Shown here: piece after piece, positions 1-7,960 of the stretch
How the letters are laid out: each line of letters starts with the position of its first letter
Position numbering within the stretch: position 1 is the stretch's first letter
Notes under the pieces: generated by a model
Told to the model about the DNA's origin: nothing
The model's database searches: none
Seen by the model: the letters and a program-made list of their open reading frames with translations, nothing else
Position numbers and translations under genes: made by a program
NCBI RefSeq assembly: GCF_900110465.1
Contig: NZ_FODV01000019.1
Location: 1 to 64,000, forward strand
Reading direction: 5' to 3'
Length of the DNA: 64,000 nt
Origin: Halogranum amylolyticum
GTDB lineage: Archaea > Halobacteriota > Halobacteria > Halobacteriales > Haloferacaceae

Positions 1-78
1 GAGGAACTCGGCTGGAAGGAAAAGCATCGGACGAACGGTGAAGGACTGCCACCAGGATACGAGCACAGACTCGGCTAA
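1..78 (+). CDS. C-terminal end of an unidentified gene (partial)
   Basis: An open frame enters from the left edge and ends at TAA (76-78), leaving about 25 residues that finish in GYEHRLG. It is charged and looks coded, but is too short to assign to a family. A strong hairpin follows 3 bases later, which supports a real gene end here. Its relation to the cobalamin cluster cannot be judged. Confidence 0.5.
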   Translation, partial: EELGWKEKHRTNGEGLPPGYEHRLG

Positions 79-81
79 GCC

Positions 82-105
82 GCCTCGCTTCGCCTGAAGC
101 GAGGC
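82..105 (+). terminator. Hairpin after the truncated left-edge gene
   Basis: A perfect 10-bp inverted repeat (82-91 pairs with 96-105, 4-base loop) starts 3 bases after the stop codon at 76-78. There is no T-run, so it may be a 3' end stabiliser rather than a strict terminator. Confidence 0.45.
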
Positions 106-238
106 TGGCGAACAGCGACAGCTGTCTTCGGAGACCGGTCTGAGCGACGTCCACAGCGGAAACCAACCAGATATGTGACTCTTTCTCGACTCTCCGTGGC
201 GTCAGAAGTGTACTTCGTCTCGTATCGGCGTCCTCACC

Positions 239-580
239 GTGTCAGACCGGCTCTTGCTGCCACCGCCATCAAGAGAGTGGACAACTAGCGACTTTACACT
301 CGGCCGCTGGCTGTTCGTGGCGCTCGCGGTCGTCGGACTCGCGTTCGCCGCTCCCGTGGTCAGCGCACACGGCAACGAAACGACTGCAGACGACACATCC
401 CCGTACGACGGGATCGCCGACGACTGGGCGGCCCGGATGGGGGCGCACATGACTGACCACATGGGCCCCGGTAGCGTCGAGTGGATGGAGTCGCACACGG
501 GTGTGACCGACGACGAGATGGCCCAGGACATGGCCGACGACGACTACTACGGCGGGGTGTACGGGCAGGGTCACTGCTGA
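239..580 (+). CDS. Small exported His/Met-rich protein
   Basis: A 113-residue product from a GTG start. Residues 1-23 are soluble, about 24-43 form one hydrophobic segment (a signal peptide or anchor ending near VVSAHG), and the rest is acidic with many Met and His residues (MGAHMTDHMG, then a C-terminal GQGHC). The Met/His clusters resemble soft-metal-binding haloarchaeal exported proteins, but no named family is recognised. A metal-related role would suit the cobalt cluster next door; that is inference. The antisense open frames in this stretch have poor haloarchaeal amino-acid composition and are taken as shadows. Confidence 0.6.
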   Translation: MSDRLLLPPPSREWTTSDFTLGRWLFVALAVVGLAFAAPVVSAHGNETTADDTSPYDGIADDWAARMGAHMTDHMGPGSVEWMESHTGVTDDEMAQDMADDDYYGGVYGQGHC

Positions 581-637
581 CGACCCTGACCGTTTCGACC
601 GCTTCGATAGAAGACTGCGACTCACTAACACACGACA

Positions 638-757
638 ATGACGCGACTCACCACTTACATGGGACGCGCTGCTCGTCGACTCGCGATACTCGCCGACGAC
701 GGGTCAGTCAACGACACAGCACGAGTACTGTGTATAGCTGGACTGAGTACTATCTAA
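638..757 (+). other. Possible 39-residue ORF in an otherwise empty gap
   Basis: Between the exported protein and the regulator (581-881) the only reading frame with some coding character is this ATG-to-TAA frame. No homology is recognised and there is no clear promoter. Nothing else is seen in this gap. Confidence 0.15.
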
Positions 758-881
758 CGTGTCATTAATATACCAAACCGCGCAGTTCAGCAAGACGATT
801 AACCGACAGTCACAGTATGTCGAGAGTATGAACGGTGGAACTTCACGTAGAGTGTATCTCGATCTCCGTTCGCGCTCCGAA

Positions 882-1697
882 CTACGATTCAGCGACGTCT
901 ACGACTTCGTAACTGACATTCTGTTCGCGAAGGTTCTCTGCGTGCGAGGGGAGAACGTCCGTCGTGGCGAGAAGCAGGACATCGAGGCCCTTCGTGGCTG
1001 CTTCTTGGACGGCGGAGACAGTGCCGAACCGAATGTCTGGATCGAGATCCACGGCATCGGAAGCAGCTAACGCCTCTGTCCCGGCCGCTGCCACCAGATC
1101 GTGAGTGTTGGTGAGTTCGACGAGTCTATCCGGATCGACTGCCGAACTTCCGCCGTTTTGGACCTGTGGAACCGAGACGATTGTCACCATTCCCATGTCG
1201 TACTCCACGACACCATCAAAGCTGGTGACGCCGACATCTTGACCGACACACGCATCCGTGACTGCAACTGCGGTTGCGTTCCCCGTCGCACCTGACATCG
1301 CACGCAGGACACCGTCTCGCATCGTAAGCGAAACCGGCTCACCTTCACTGATGTCCGTCGTTGCAATGGCAGTCTCGATGTCGACCTGTCCGATAACGTT
1401 CTGGGAAACGTGTCGGACGAACTCGCGTAGCTCGTCGGTTTGCGAGATGAGCCAGTCGACACCTTCTTTGGTGACTTCGTACCGGCCTCGGCCGTGTTTG
1501 GTAACGTAGCCCTGTTCGACCAAATCTCGAAGATAGTCGCTGACGGCCTGTGCGGTGACCCCAATGGCGTCGGCGATCTCTTGCTGACTCACCGCGGGCT
1601 GTCGCTCCGCAATCTGTACCAAGATCTGATACCGGGTTGCGTTCCGTTTGCTCTGCAGAACGCTGGTATCGTCGCCCGATTCTACGTTCTTGGGCAT
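882..1697 (-). CDS. Winged-helix transcriptional regulator beside the cobalamin genes
   Basis: A 271-residue protein. Residues about 18-80 form a MarR-like winged helix (recognition helix around IGVTAQAVSDYLRDL, wing around VTKHGRGRYEVT). About 95-271 is an alpha/beta sensor-like domain with no family I can name, carrying repeated short strand-loop units. It is transcribed divergently from cbiT with 146 bases between the starts, which contain the motifs described at 1781-1804. This arrangement makes it the best candidate for the regulator of the cob cluster; what it senses (cobalt, a corrinoid or something else) cannot be read from the sequence. The ATG at 1697 is chosen because it precedes the HTH directly. 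Confidence 0.8.
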   Translation of the reverse strand: MPKNVESGDDTSVLQSKRNATRYQILVQIAERQPAVSQQEIADAIGVTAQAVSDYLRDLVEQGYVTKHGRGRYEVTKEGVDWLISQTDELREFVRHVSQNVIGQVDIETAIATTDISEGEPVSLTMRDGVLRAMSGATGNATAVAVTDACVGQDVGVTSFDGVVEYDMGMVTIVSVPQVQNGGSSAVDPDRLVELTNTHDLVAAAGTEALAASDAVDLDPDIRFGTVSAVQEAATKGLDVLLLATTDVLPSHAENLREQNVSYEVVDVAES

Positions 1698-1780
1698 ACC
1701 AGTTCTCTGTACCGCCCGTTCAAGTAGCTTTGCGTCATCTCTAACTGGGTTGTTCTCAGACCTGATACGTCGCTACTTAC

Positions 1781-1816
1781 GAAACTAAGGTTTCTCTAAT
1801 ACAACCAAAATTGTTT
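1781..1816 (+). promoter_or_regulatory. cbiT promoter region with candidate operators
   Basis: The 16-mer 1781-1796 (GAAACTAAGGTTTCTC) matches 14 of 16 bases with 12504-12519 upstream of cbtB. CTCTAATACAA at 1794-1804 is the exact reverse complement of TTGTATTAGAG at 14662-14672 between chlID and cobN. A TATA-like TTTTAC (1811-1816) is 28-33 bases before the cbiT ATG, so the candidate operators lie just upstream of the BRE/TATA region, where an activator would bind. Confidence 0.5.
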
Positions 1817-1843
1817 TACGGCCCAGTAGAGTTGTATACGGTG

Positions 1844-2416
1844 ATGTCGCGAGTATCGCTCCCACACGACGCGAAGGCCGGTCCGACGAAGCCAGAGGTC
1901 AGGGCCGTCCTTCTCAGCAAACTCGATCTCGAACCGACCGATCACTTCGCAGAAGTCGGCTCGTGTACCGGGGCCGTTACTATCCAGGCGGCGCGCCGGG
2001 CCGGTCGGGTCACTGCACTCGAACGGAAGTCAGCACGACTATCAGTCACAGAGAAGAACCTCGCTGCCAACGACGTTTCCGCAACCGTCGAACTCCGTGA
2101 GGCGGAAGCACCCGATGGGCTCCCGACCGACGTGGATGCCTTGTTCCTCGGTGGCAGTCGAAACTACGAGGCGGTGCTCGATCACGTGGTCGACACTGGT
2201 ATCGACCGGGTCGTGATGAACGTCTCCCGCCTCGAAGTCGCTGGCGCCGCAATCGAGGCGTTCCGCGAACGGAACCTCCTCGACGAAGTGGTCCAGTTCC
2301 AGGTGAGTCACGGCTACGACCTCGCCGGTGCGACGAGTTTTAACTCGGACAACCCGGTGTACATGCTGACCGGCGGTACGACCGACGTCGCAGCTGACGG
2401 AGGAGATAGCCGATGA
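1844..2416 (+). CDS. cbiT: Cobalt-precorrin-6B C15-methyltransferase (decarboxylating), CbiT
   Basis: A 190-residue Rossmann methyltransferase that methylates C15 and decarboxylates the acetate side chain at C12 of cobalt-precorrin-6B. SAM motif I is visible as FAEVGSCTGAVTIQAA (about 35-50), followed by the acidic strand end ALERK. The length fits stand-alone CbiT. The frame opens further upstream, but the ATG at 1844 gives the usual N-terminus (SLPHDAKAGPTKPEVR) and sits correctly behind the TATA-like box. It overlaps cbiL by 4 bases (ATGA), implying coupled translation. First gene of the ring-methylation operon. Confidence 0.93.
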   Translation: MSRVSLPHDAKAGPTKPEVRAVLLSKLDLEPTDHFAEVGSCTGAVTIQAARRAGRVTALERKSARLSVTEKNLAANDVSATVELREAEAPDGLPTDVDALFLGGSRNYEAVLDHVVDTGIDRVVMNVSRLEVAGAAIEAFRERNLLDEVVQFQVSHGYDLAGATSFNSDNPVYMLTGGTTDVAADGGDSR

Positions 2417-3282
2417 CTCTCTACGGCGTCGGCCTCGGACCCGGTGATGCAGACCTCGTGACTGTCCGCGGTAAACACGTTCTCGAAACAGCCGACGTGG
2501 TGTACACGCCCGGCCGCCTTTCGCGGTCAGTTGCGACCGAACACGTACCGGAATCGCGCATCGGCGATCTCTCGTTCCCGATGACACGCGACGAAGACGA
2601 ACTTCGTCGTGCCTGGAAGGAGGCAGCCGAAGAAATCGCACCCAGGGCCCAGACGGGGACAGCTGCCTTCGTCACACTCGGTGACCCGAACGTCTACTCG
2701 ACGTTCGGCCATCTGCGACGGACACTCTCGGCGTTCCACCCCGACGTCGACGTCGAGACAGTTCCCGGAGTGAGTGCCGTCACGGCGTTCACCACTGCAC
2801 TCGGTATCGAAGTGGCCGCAGGGTCGAGTCTCACGCTTCACGAGGCTGCTCGCGGTGCTGCCCCTACGGATGCCGACCGGATGGTTCTGTTCAAGGTCAC
2901 CGACGTTCCGACAACTCACGACCAACTCGTCGCCGCCGACTACGACGTCGTCTACGGTCGACGACTGTACATGGAGCAGGGCGAGACCGTCGTCACAGAC
3001 GACCCCGAGGAGTTGACCGACCGAGACTACTACACTCTCGCTTACGCCGAGAAACGCGATCTCGACGTGACCCCGGCGACGGCAACGTTCGACAGCATGG
3101 AGTCAGAGGGCACATCGGATCGTACCGGGCCCGGGGCAGGAACTGACGACTCGAGCGAGTCTGCCGATGTGACTGACGGGACTCACGCTCAGCCTCATCA
3201 GCCAAGCGAGACCGAACGACAGGAACGAGCCGAGAGCGCTTCCTGTGGCGACGAGATTCCAGGGGAGGCAACTCTCAGATGA
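2413..3282 (+). CDS. cbiL: Cobalt-precorrin-2 C20-methyltransferase, CbiL
   Basis: A 289-residue tetrapyrrole (class III) methyltransferase that transfers a SAM methyl to C20 of cobalt-precorrin-2. The family glycine loop GVGLGPGD is at residues 5-12, the GDPNVYSTFG loop near 90-100, and the VPGVSAVTAF segment near 118. The catalytic domain ends near 225. The last ~65 residues are a disordered, acidic, Ser/Thr-rich tail with a single Cys near the end (ESASCGDE). The tail is unusual for bacterial CbiL. It overlaps cbiF by 4 bases. Confidence 0.93.
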   Translation: MTLYGVGLGPGDADLVTVRGKHVLETADVVYTPGRLSRSVATEHVPESRIGDLSFPMTRDEDELRRAWKEAAEEIAPRAQTGTAAFVTLGDPNVYSTFGHLRRTLSAFHPDVDVETVPGVSAVTAFTTALGIEVAAGSSLTLHEAARGAAPTDADRMVLFKVTDVPTTHDQLVAADYDVVYGRRLYMEQGETVVTDDPEELTDRDYYTLAYAEKRDLDVTPATATFDSMESEGTSDRTGPGAGTDDSSESADVTDGTHAQPHQPSETERQERAESASCGDEIPGEATLR

Positions 3283-4145
3283 CGGATCCACAAGAGGCCA
3301 TCGACGCGGAGGCTGCGGTCCGGACGACGAAGCGCGACTCGCGAATCGAGGAGCGGACGGCCGGCGAGAGACAGGACGGCATCCCGTTCATTGGCGCCGG
3401 CCCGGGTGACCCGGGACTGCTCACGGTTACGGGGAAGCAACTGGTCGAAGCAGCAGATCTCGTGGTACACGCCGGGTCGCTCGTCAACAGTGAACTGCTC
3501 GAAGAGTACTGTGCGGACGCCGAGCAGGTGTCGAGCATCGGTAAGGACTTGGAAGAGCTGATTCCACTGATGCGGGACGCCTACGAGAACGGCCGCACGG
3601 TCGTCCGCCTTCACAGCGGTGACCCAGCGATTTACGGCGCCGCCTTAGAGCAGATGGATGCACTCGAACACGAAGGTGTCCCGACGTATCTCGTACCGGG
3701 GGTCACCTCGGCGTTCGCTGCCAGTGCGACGCTCCGGACGCAGCTCACCTTGAACGGCGTCTCGAATCACGTTGCCTTCACTCGACCACAGGGGAAGACG
3801 CTCGAACCCGAAGACGACCACATCGGAGAGTTCGTCGAGATGGGAGACGTGACGACGTGTGTCTACCTCGGGACCCACGCAGTCGCCGACACGATGGACC
3901 GACTGCTGGCGGACGGACACGACCCGGACACTCCGGTGACGGTCGTTTACCACGCCTCGTGGCCGGACGAGGACATCGTCGAGGGAACCGTCGCGACCAT
4001 CGGTGAGAGACTCGAAGCCGCGGGCTATCGCGCCTCCGCACTGGTCATCATCGGTGCTGCCGCTCAGAAGACGGGGTACGAGCGTTCCTACCTCTACGGT
4101 GATTGGGCGAACCGTGGCACGAACGAGAGCGAAGCGGACGACTGA
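3279..4145 (+). CDS. cbiF: Cobalt-precorrin-4 C11-methyltransferase, CbiF/CobM
   Basis: A 288-residue class III methyltransferase acting at C11 of cobalt-precorrin-4. A charged N-terminal extension of about 36 residues precedes the core, which begins IPFIGAGPGDPGLLT. The HSGDPAIYGA loop (about 111-120), the VPGVTSAFAA segment and the NGVSNHVAFTRPQGKT segment diagnostic of CbiF/CobM are all present. It begins inside the end of cbiL (ATGA overlap) and is followed 3 bases later by cbiG. Confidence 0.93.
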   Translation: MTDPQEAIDAEAAVRTTKRDSRIEERTAGERQDGIPFIGAGPGDPGLLTVTGKQLVEAADLVVHAGSLVNSELLEEYCADAEQVSSIGKDLEELIPLMRDAYENGRTVVRLHSGDPAIYGAALEQMDALEHEGVPTYLVPGVTSAFAASATLRTQLTLNGVSNHVAFTRPQGKTLEPEDDHIGEFVEMGDVTTCVYLGTHAVADTMDRLLADGHDPDTPVTVVYHASWPDEDIVEGTVATIGERLEAAGYRASALVIIGAAAQKTGYERSYLYGDWANRGTNESEADD

Positions 4146-4148
4146 TTC

Positions 4149-5129
4149 ATGAGTACTGACACGAACGAGACTGACTCGGACGAATCGACTGGCCACTGTT
4201 CGACCCCCGACTCCGACGGGGAGGTGGCCGAAGAGATCGCGATCATCAGCTTCGAGCGAAAGCTCGAGACGGCGCGGGAGATCAGAGCAGGAATCGGCGA
4301 CGAGTACGACTGCATCGACATCATCGAGTACCACGGAGAGGTGTTCGAAGATCACTGGGGAGAGTACGACTGTTTCGTCGGGCTGATGGCCTCGGGCATC
4401 GCGATGCGAAAGACTGCGCCGCTGCTCGACGACAAGTGGGACGACCCGGCTATCGTGGTCGTCGACGAAGCGCTGACGTGGGCCATCCCCATCACGGGCG
4501 GTCACCACGGTGCCAACCAGGTCGCCTACGACCTCTCGCAGTTGGGTGCTGTCCCTGCGATGACCACCGCGAGTGAGGCGGCAGGCAAACAGGGTGTCGA
4601 GAGCAAAGCGAAGGCTCTGGATACGCACGTCGTCAACGGTGACTCCACAGTTGCGACGAATCTCGCTGTTTTGAACGAGGAGCTCGGTCCAGTCGCCCGT
4701 CTCGACGGCCCTCGTGCGGTCCTCGTCGGCGACGACGTCACCGTTCTCGAGCGCAACGCCGACGACGGCGTGGTCCTCGGGACGGGTACCGTCTCGGGGG
4801 TGAAGAAAGCACGAGTACTCGACGCCTGGGAGGCCGCTCTGGGTGAGCTGGGACTTGGGTTCTCGGACGTGGACTTCGTCGCCACCGGCACCCGGAAGGA
4901 GGGTGAAGAAGGACTATACGAGGCCGCACAGGAGATCGGTGCTGGAGTCGTCCTCTTCGAGAAGGAGACGCTGGAGGAGTTTGAGGGGCCGTCACCGTCG
5001 CGGTCGAAGGAGCTGATCGGCTGGCCGGGAATCGCCGAAGCGTCGGCCATCGCCGGCGGTCGCGAACACGAACTCGCTCGGGAGAAAGAGCGGTTCGACG
5101 ACGCCGTGACCGTGGCGGTGGGGCGATAA
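4149..5129 (+). CDS. cbiG: Cobalt-precorrin-5A hydrolase, CbiG
   Basis: A 326-residue protein that opens the delta-lactone of cobalt-precorrin-5A and releases the C2 fragment as acetaldehyde. After an acidic N-terminal extension (1-28, with one Cys in TGHCST) come the N-terminal CbiG domain (VGLMASGIAMRKTAPLL; DEALTWAIPITGGHHGAN) and a C-terminal domain (GTGTVSGVKKARVLDAWEAA; VATGTRKEGEEGLYEAA). Both domains are complete. It sits between cbiF and the two cbiH copies in the usual archaeal order. Confidence 0.92.
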   Translation: MSTDTNETDSDESTGHCSTPDSDGEVAEEIAIISFERKLETAREIRAGIGDEYDCIDIIEYHGEVFEDHWGEYDCFVGLMASGIAMRKTAPLLDDKWDDPAIVVVDEALTWAIPITGGHHGANQVAYDLSQLGAVPAMTTASEAAGKQGVESKAKALDTHVVNGDSTVATNLAVLNEELGPVARLDGPRAVLVGDDVTVLERNADDGVVLGTGTVSGVKKARVLDAWEAALGELGLGFSDVDFVATGTRKEGEEGLYEAAQEIGAGVVLFEKETLEEFEGPSPSRSKELIGWPGIAEASAIAGGREHELAREKERFDDAVTVAVGR

Positions 5130-5130
5130 C

Positions 5131-6036
5131 ATGGGTACGATCGATCCTCCCGTCGACGACCGCGAGATGGGAACGCTCTACGTCGTCGGTATCGGCCCTG
5201 GGCTGCCGCACGCGATGACACAGCGAGCCAAGGATGTCGTCGCCACAGCCGACTGCGTCGTCGCGTCGAACCTCTACCAGGAGTTCCTCCGACGCGACGG
5301 AACGCTCCCGCCCGAGAGCGCAAAAGTAGAAACCGCACCCGACGGAGGGACGACGGCGGGAGACGAACAGGGTACCGTCCTCGAGCGACCCGGCGGCACC
5401 CGGCAGACCCTCGTTCGGTCGACGATGGGGCAACAGGTCGAACTGGCCCGCGAGGCGTTCCAGCGCGTCCGGGCGGGCGAAGACGTCGCCCACGTCTCGG
5501 GGGGCGATCCGAACGTCTACGGTAAGAGCGATCTGCTGTTCACGATGGCCGAGGCCGACGAGGCGTACGATATCCCTATCGAGGTCGTCCCTGGCGTGAC
5601 GGCGGCACTCGGTGGGGCGGCGAATCTCGGGGCACCGCTGTCGAACGACTTCTGCACCGTCTCCCTCTCCGACAAGTGGCGCGGATGGGACGAGATCGAA
5701 GAGAAACTGCGCGCCGCAGCCATCAGCGGGTTCGTCATCGTTCTCTACAACTGCTGGCGGGACTACCAGCGGGCCATCGACGTGGTTCGTGAGGAGCGAG
5801 CAGACGACGTCCCGGTCGGCATCTTCAACGACGCCGGTCGCAGCGATGCCGGCCGAAATCTGGAGGACGAGACACACACCATCACGACCCTCGGTGAGGC
5901 GAACGACCACGACGACGAAGTCGGCGGGATGGGAACCTCCATCCTCATCGGCAACCACGAGACGACGGTCTGGGAGAACGACTACGCCGAACATCTCGTC
6001 ACCCCGCGCGGCGGGCGTGACGTCGACGATTTCTAA
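5131..6036 (+). CDS. cbiH1: Precorrin-3B C17-methyltransferase family protein, first copy
   Basis: A 301-residue class III methyltransferase: GIGPGLPHAMTQRA near residue 20, SGGDPNVYG near 128, VVPGVTAALGGAANLGAPLSND and the YNCWRDYQRAI segment. Homologues perform C17 methylation and ring contraction. An insertion of about 35 residues (about 55-90, Gly/Thr-rich) separates it from the second copy. The YN[C/P]W position reads YNCW here but YNPW in the next gene, and only this copy has the long insertion, so the two paralogues may have different roles. It starts 1 base after cbiG. Confidence 0.9.
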   Translation: MGTIDPPVDDREMGTLYVVGIGPGLPHAMTQRAKDVVATADCVVASNLYQEFLRRDGTLPPESAKVETAPDGGTTAGDEQGTVLERPGGTRQTLVRSTMGQQVELAREAFQRVRAGEDVAHVSGGDPNVYGKSDLLFTMAEADEAYDIPIEVVPGVTAALGGAANLGAPLSNDFCTVSLSDKWRGWDEIEEKLRAAAISGFVIVLYNCWRDYQRAIDVVREERADDVPVGIFNDAGRSDAGRNLEDETHTITTLGEANDHDDEVGGMGTSILIGNHETTVWENDYAEHLVTPRGGRDVDDF

Positions 6037-6038
6037 CA

Positions 6039-7010
6039 ATGAGCACTGACGACACTACCGAGACGAGTACAGACACCGAAACCAGCTGTGGCGCAAACGG
6101 CGCCGAGAACGCGACTGACACCGAACCGGATTCGAACTGCGGGGCTTCCACTTCGTCGTCCCGGTCTGGATGCGGCAGTTCGAAGAAATCGACGACTGAT
6201 GAGAAGGTCGAGTCGACTGTCGACGATTTCGACGCCGACCCCGGACGACTCGTCGCAGTGGGGTTGGGTCCCGGTCAACCGGACGGAATGACACAACGGG
6301 CTCGCGGGGCGCTGCTGGAGGCAGAGCACATCGTCGGCTACACTACGTACGTCGAACTCCTGCCGGAGGAAGTCACGAAGTCGGCCGACGAACTGTACGA
6401 CACGCCGATGTGTGGCGAAGTCTCCCGCACAGAAGAGGCGATCGACCGCGCGCTCGCAGGAAACGACGTCGCGATCATCGGAAGTGGTGACCCGAACGTC
6501 TACGCACTGGCCGGACTCGCGCTGGAGATACTCGAGTCGAAAGGTGCGACCGCGAGCATGGTCGACTTCGAGGTGGTCCCGGGGGTGCCGGCGGCCCAGT
6601 CCTGTGGCGCACGACTGGGTGCACCGTTGGTGAACGATACCGTCAGCATTTCGCTGTCGGATCATCTGACGCCGATGCCGACCATCGAGTCGCGACTCCA
6701 CGCAGCGGCGAAGGAGGGCTTTACCATCGCCATCTACAACCCCTGGAGCCGGAAGCGTCGGGAGAACTTCCAGAAGTGCTGTGAGATTCTCATGGAACAC
6801 CGCGAGTCGGAGACGCCAGTAGGAATCGTCCACGGCGCGGGTCGCGACGATGAACAGGTCGACATCGTCGAACTCCAAGAGTTAGCTGACCTCGGCGAGA
6901 CTGAGCTCGTCGATATGACGACGACCATCCTCGTCGGAAACGAGGAGACGTACGTCTGGGACGACCGGATGGTGACACCGCGAGGATACGAGTCCAAGTA
7001 TGACTACTGA
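6039..7010 (+). CDS. cbiH2: Precorrin-3B C17-methyltransferase family protein, second copy
   Basis: A 323-residue class III methyltransferase paralogous to the gene just upstream. A disordered N-terminal extension of about 65 Ser/Thr/Asp residues carries three CG dipeptides (Cys 17, 34 and 45), unusual in haloarchaeal proteins where Cys is rare. The core has GLGPGQPDGMTQRA, GSGDPNVYA, VVPGVPAAQSCGARLGAPLV and YNPWSRKRR, all typical of CbiH/CobJ. It overlaps the ferredoxin-like gene by 11 bases. It is the more canonical CbiH of the pair. Confidence 0.9.
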   Translation: MSTDDTTETSTDTETSCGANGAENATDTEPDSNCGASTSSSRSGCGSSKKSTTDEKVESTVDDFDADPGRLVAVGLGPGQPDGMTQRARGALLEAEHIVGYTTYVELLPEEVTKSADELYDTPMCGEVSRTEEAIDRALAGNDVAIIGSGDPNVYALAGLALEILESKGATASMVDFEVVPGVPAAQSCGARLGAPLVNDTVSISLSDHLTPMPTIESRLHAAAKEGFTIAIYNPWSRKRRENFQKCCEILMEHRESETPVGIVHGAGRDDEQVDIVELQELADLGETELVDMTTTILVGNEETYVWDDRMVTPRGYESKYDY

Positions 7011-7251
7011 CTATCAGATCCGACTCGACCGTGACGCCTGCGAGGGCGTCTTCGCCTGTCTCGTACGAGACGACCGCTTCGCCGAGGCGTCGGACGGTCT
7101 GGCGACGATAGGTGGCAGACAAGGAGGCAGCGACGAGGACGACGAGCTAGTCGTCACCTTTACCGACGACCGAGTGGCGGAGGCCAGACAGGCCGCTCGT
7201 GCCTGTCCCGTCGACGCAATCGACGTGGTGACGGAGGCAGCCGATGAGTGA
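7000..7251 (+). CDS. 3Fe-4S-type ferredoxin of the cobalamin operon
   Basis: An 83-residue protein with Cys14-x5-Cys20 and a late CPVDAI motif (Cys about 70), the spacing seen in [3Fe-4S] ferredoxins rather than the four-Cys 4Fe-4S type. The middle is a Gly/Asp-rich acidic loop. It overlaps both neighbours (11 bases with cbiH2, 8 bases with the next gene), so it is probably made with them. A redox role in ring contraction, or in a reductase step otherwise missing from the cluster, is plausible but inferred. Confidence 0.8.
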   Translation: MTTDYQIRLDRDACEGVFACLVRDDRFAEASDGLATIGGRQGGSDEDDELVVTFTDDRVAEARQAARACPVDAIDVVTEAADE

Positions 7252-7960
7252 CACGAACCCTGAGTCCACGACGCGAGAACCAGTCGACGACCTGCTTGCA
7301 GCGACGGCGCGAACGGCGTACTTCTGGGGGCGCGTGGTCGGCGACGGTGAGCTGACTCGGGACTGCGTGACCGTGCGGACGGAAGACGAGACGTCTGCCG
7401 ACGCACTCGCAGCGATTGCCGGTGCCAGCCGGACGTCCCACGACCACCAGATGACTGCACGTGAGTCAGCGCACGACGCCTCGATCGTCCGGTTCGAAGA
7501 CGAATACGAGCTACAGGTGTTCGGCGCGTCGGCTGACCGCGCCAGCGCCGCGCTTGGGCTCCCGATCGACGGGCAACGAGGAGGGTACCGGTTCGACACG
7601 TTCTCGGCCTACCGTCCACAGCTCGTTCGGGGGTTGCTCGAAGCCTGCGGCACTGTCTGTTTCCGAGAGTCATCGGGGTCGGTCGGGGTGTCGTTCGTCC
7701 ACGACGACGAGGCCCTGCTTCGGACCGTTCAGTCACTCCTCGACGCCGCCGAACCCGACGCTCCCACCGATGCACTCTCAGAAACGTCTTCGGGAGGGCA
7801 CTGGTTCGGACTGGCCGAGGATGCGGACACCGCGTCGTTTGCACGGTGGGTCTACGCTGGGAGTGACAACTCGAAACTGTACTCGGCGGAGCGACGACAG
7901 AAACTCCGACGGAGCGTCGAACGAGCAACCGGCAGCGAGGTGGGAGAACTCTCCCGATGA
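7244..7960 (+). CDS. Cobalamin-operon protein resembling a LAGLIDADG fold
   Basis: A 238-residue protein conserved in position within haloarchaeal cob operons, with function unknown to me. Two helices resemble LAGLIDADG motifs: AYFWGRVVGDGEL (25-37, acidic Asp34) and LVRGLLEACGTV (127-138). In the second, the position normally holding the catalytic Asp is Cys135. A late ARWVYAGSDNSKLYSAERRQ segment resembles the end of a LAGLIDADG domain. With only one acid left, nuclease activity is unlikely; a WhiA-like DNA-binding or a structural role is possible. It overlaps the ferredoxin and cbiX genes, so it is firmly inside the operon. Confidence 0.75.
   Translation: MSDTNPESTTREPVDDLLAATARTAYFWGRVVGDGELTRDCVTVRTEDETSADALAAIAGASRTSHDHQMTARESAHDASIVRFEDEYELQVFGASADRASAALGLPIDGQRGGYRFDTFSAYRPQLVRGLLEACGTVCFRESSGSVGVSFVHDDEALLRTVQSLLDAAEPDAPTDALSETSSGGHWFGLAEDADTASFARWVYAGSDNSKLYSAERRQKLRRSVERATGSEVGELSR

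Noticed and set aside
1698-1843. Possible cobalamin riboswitch before cbiT
   Set aside because: The leader after the TATA box is under 30 bases, too short for the B12 box and its helices.
3645-4628. 327-codon minus-strand frame over cbiF/cbiG
   Set aside because: Antisense shadow; lacks any domain and crosses two well-supported genes.
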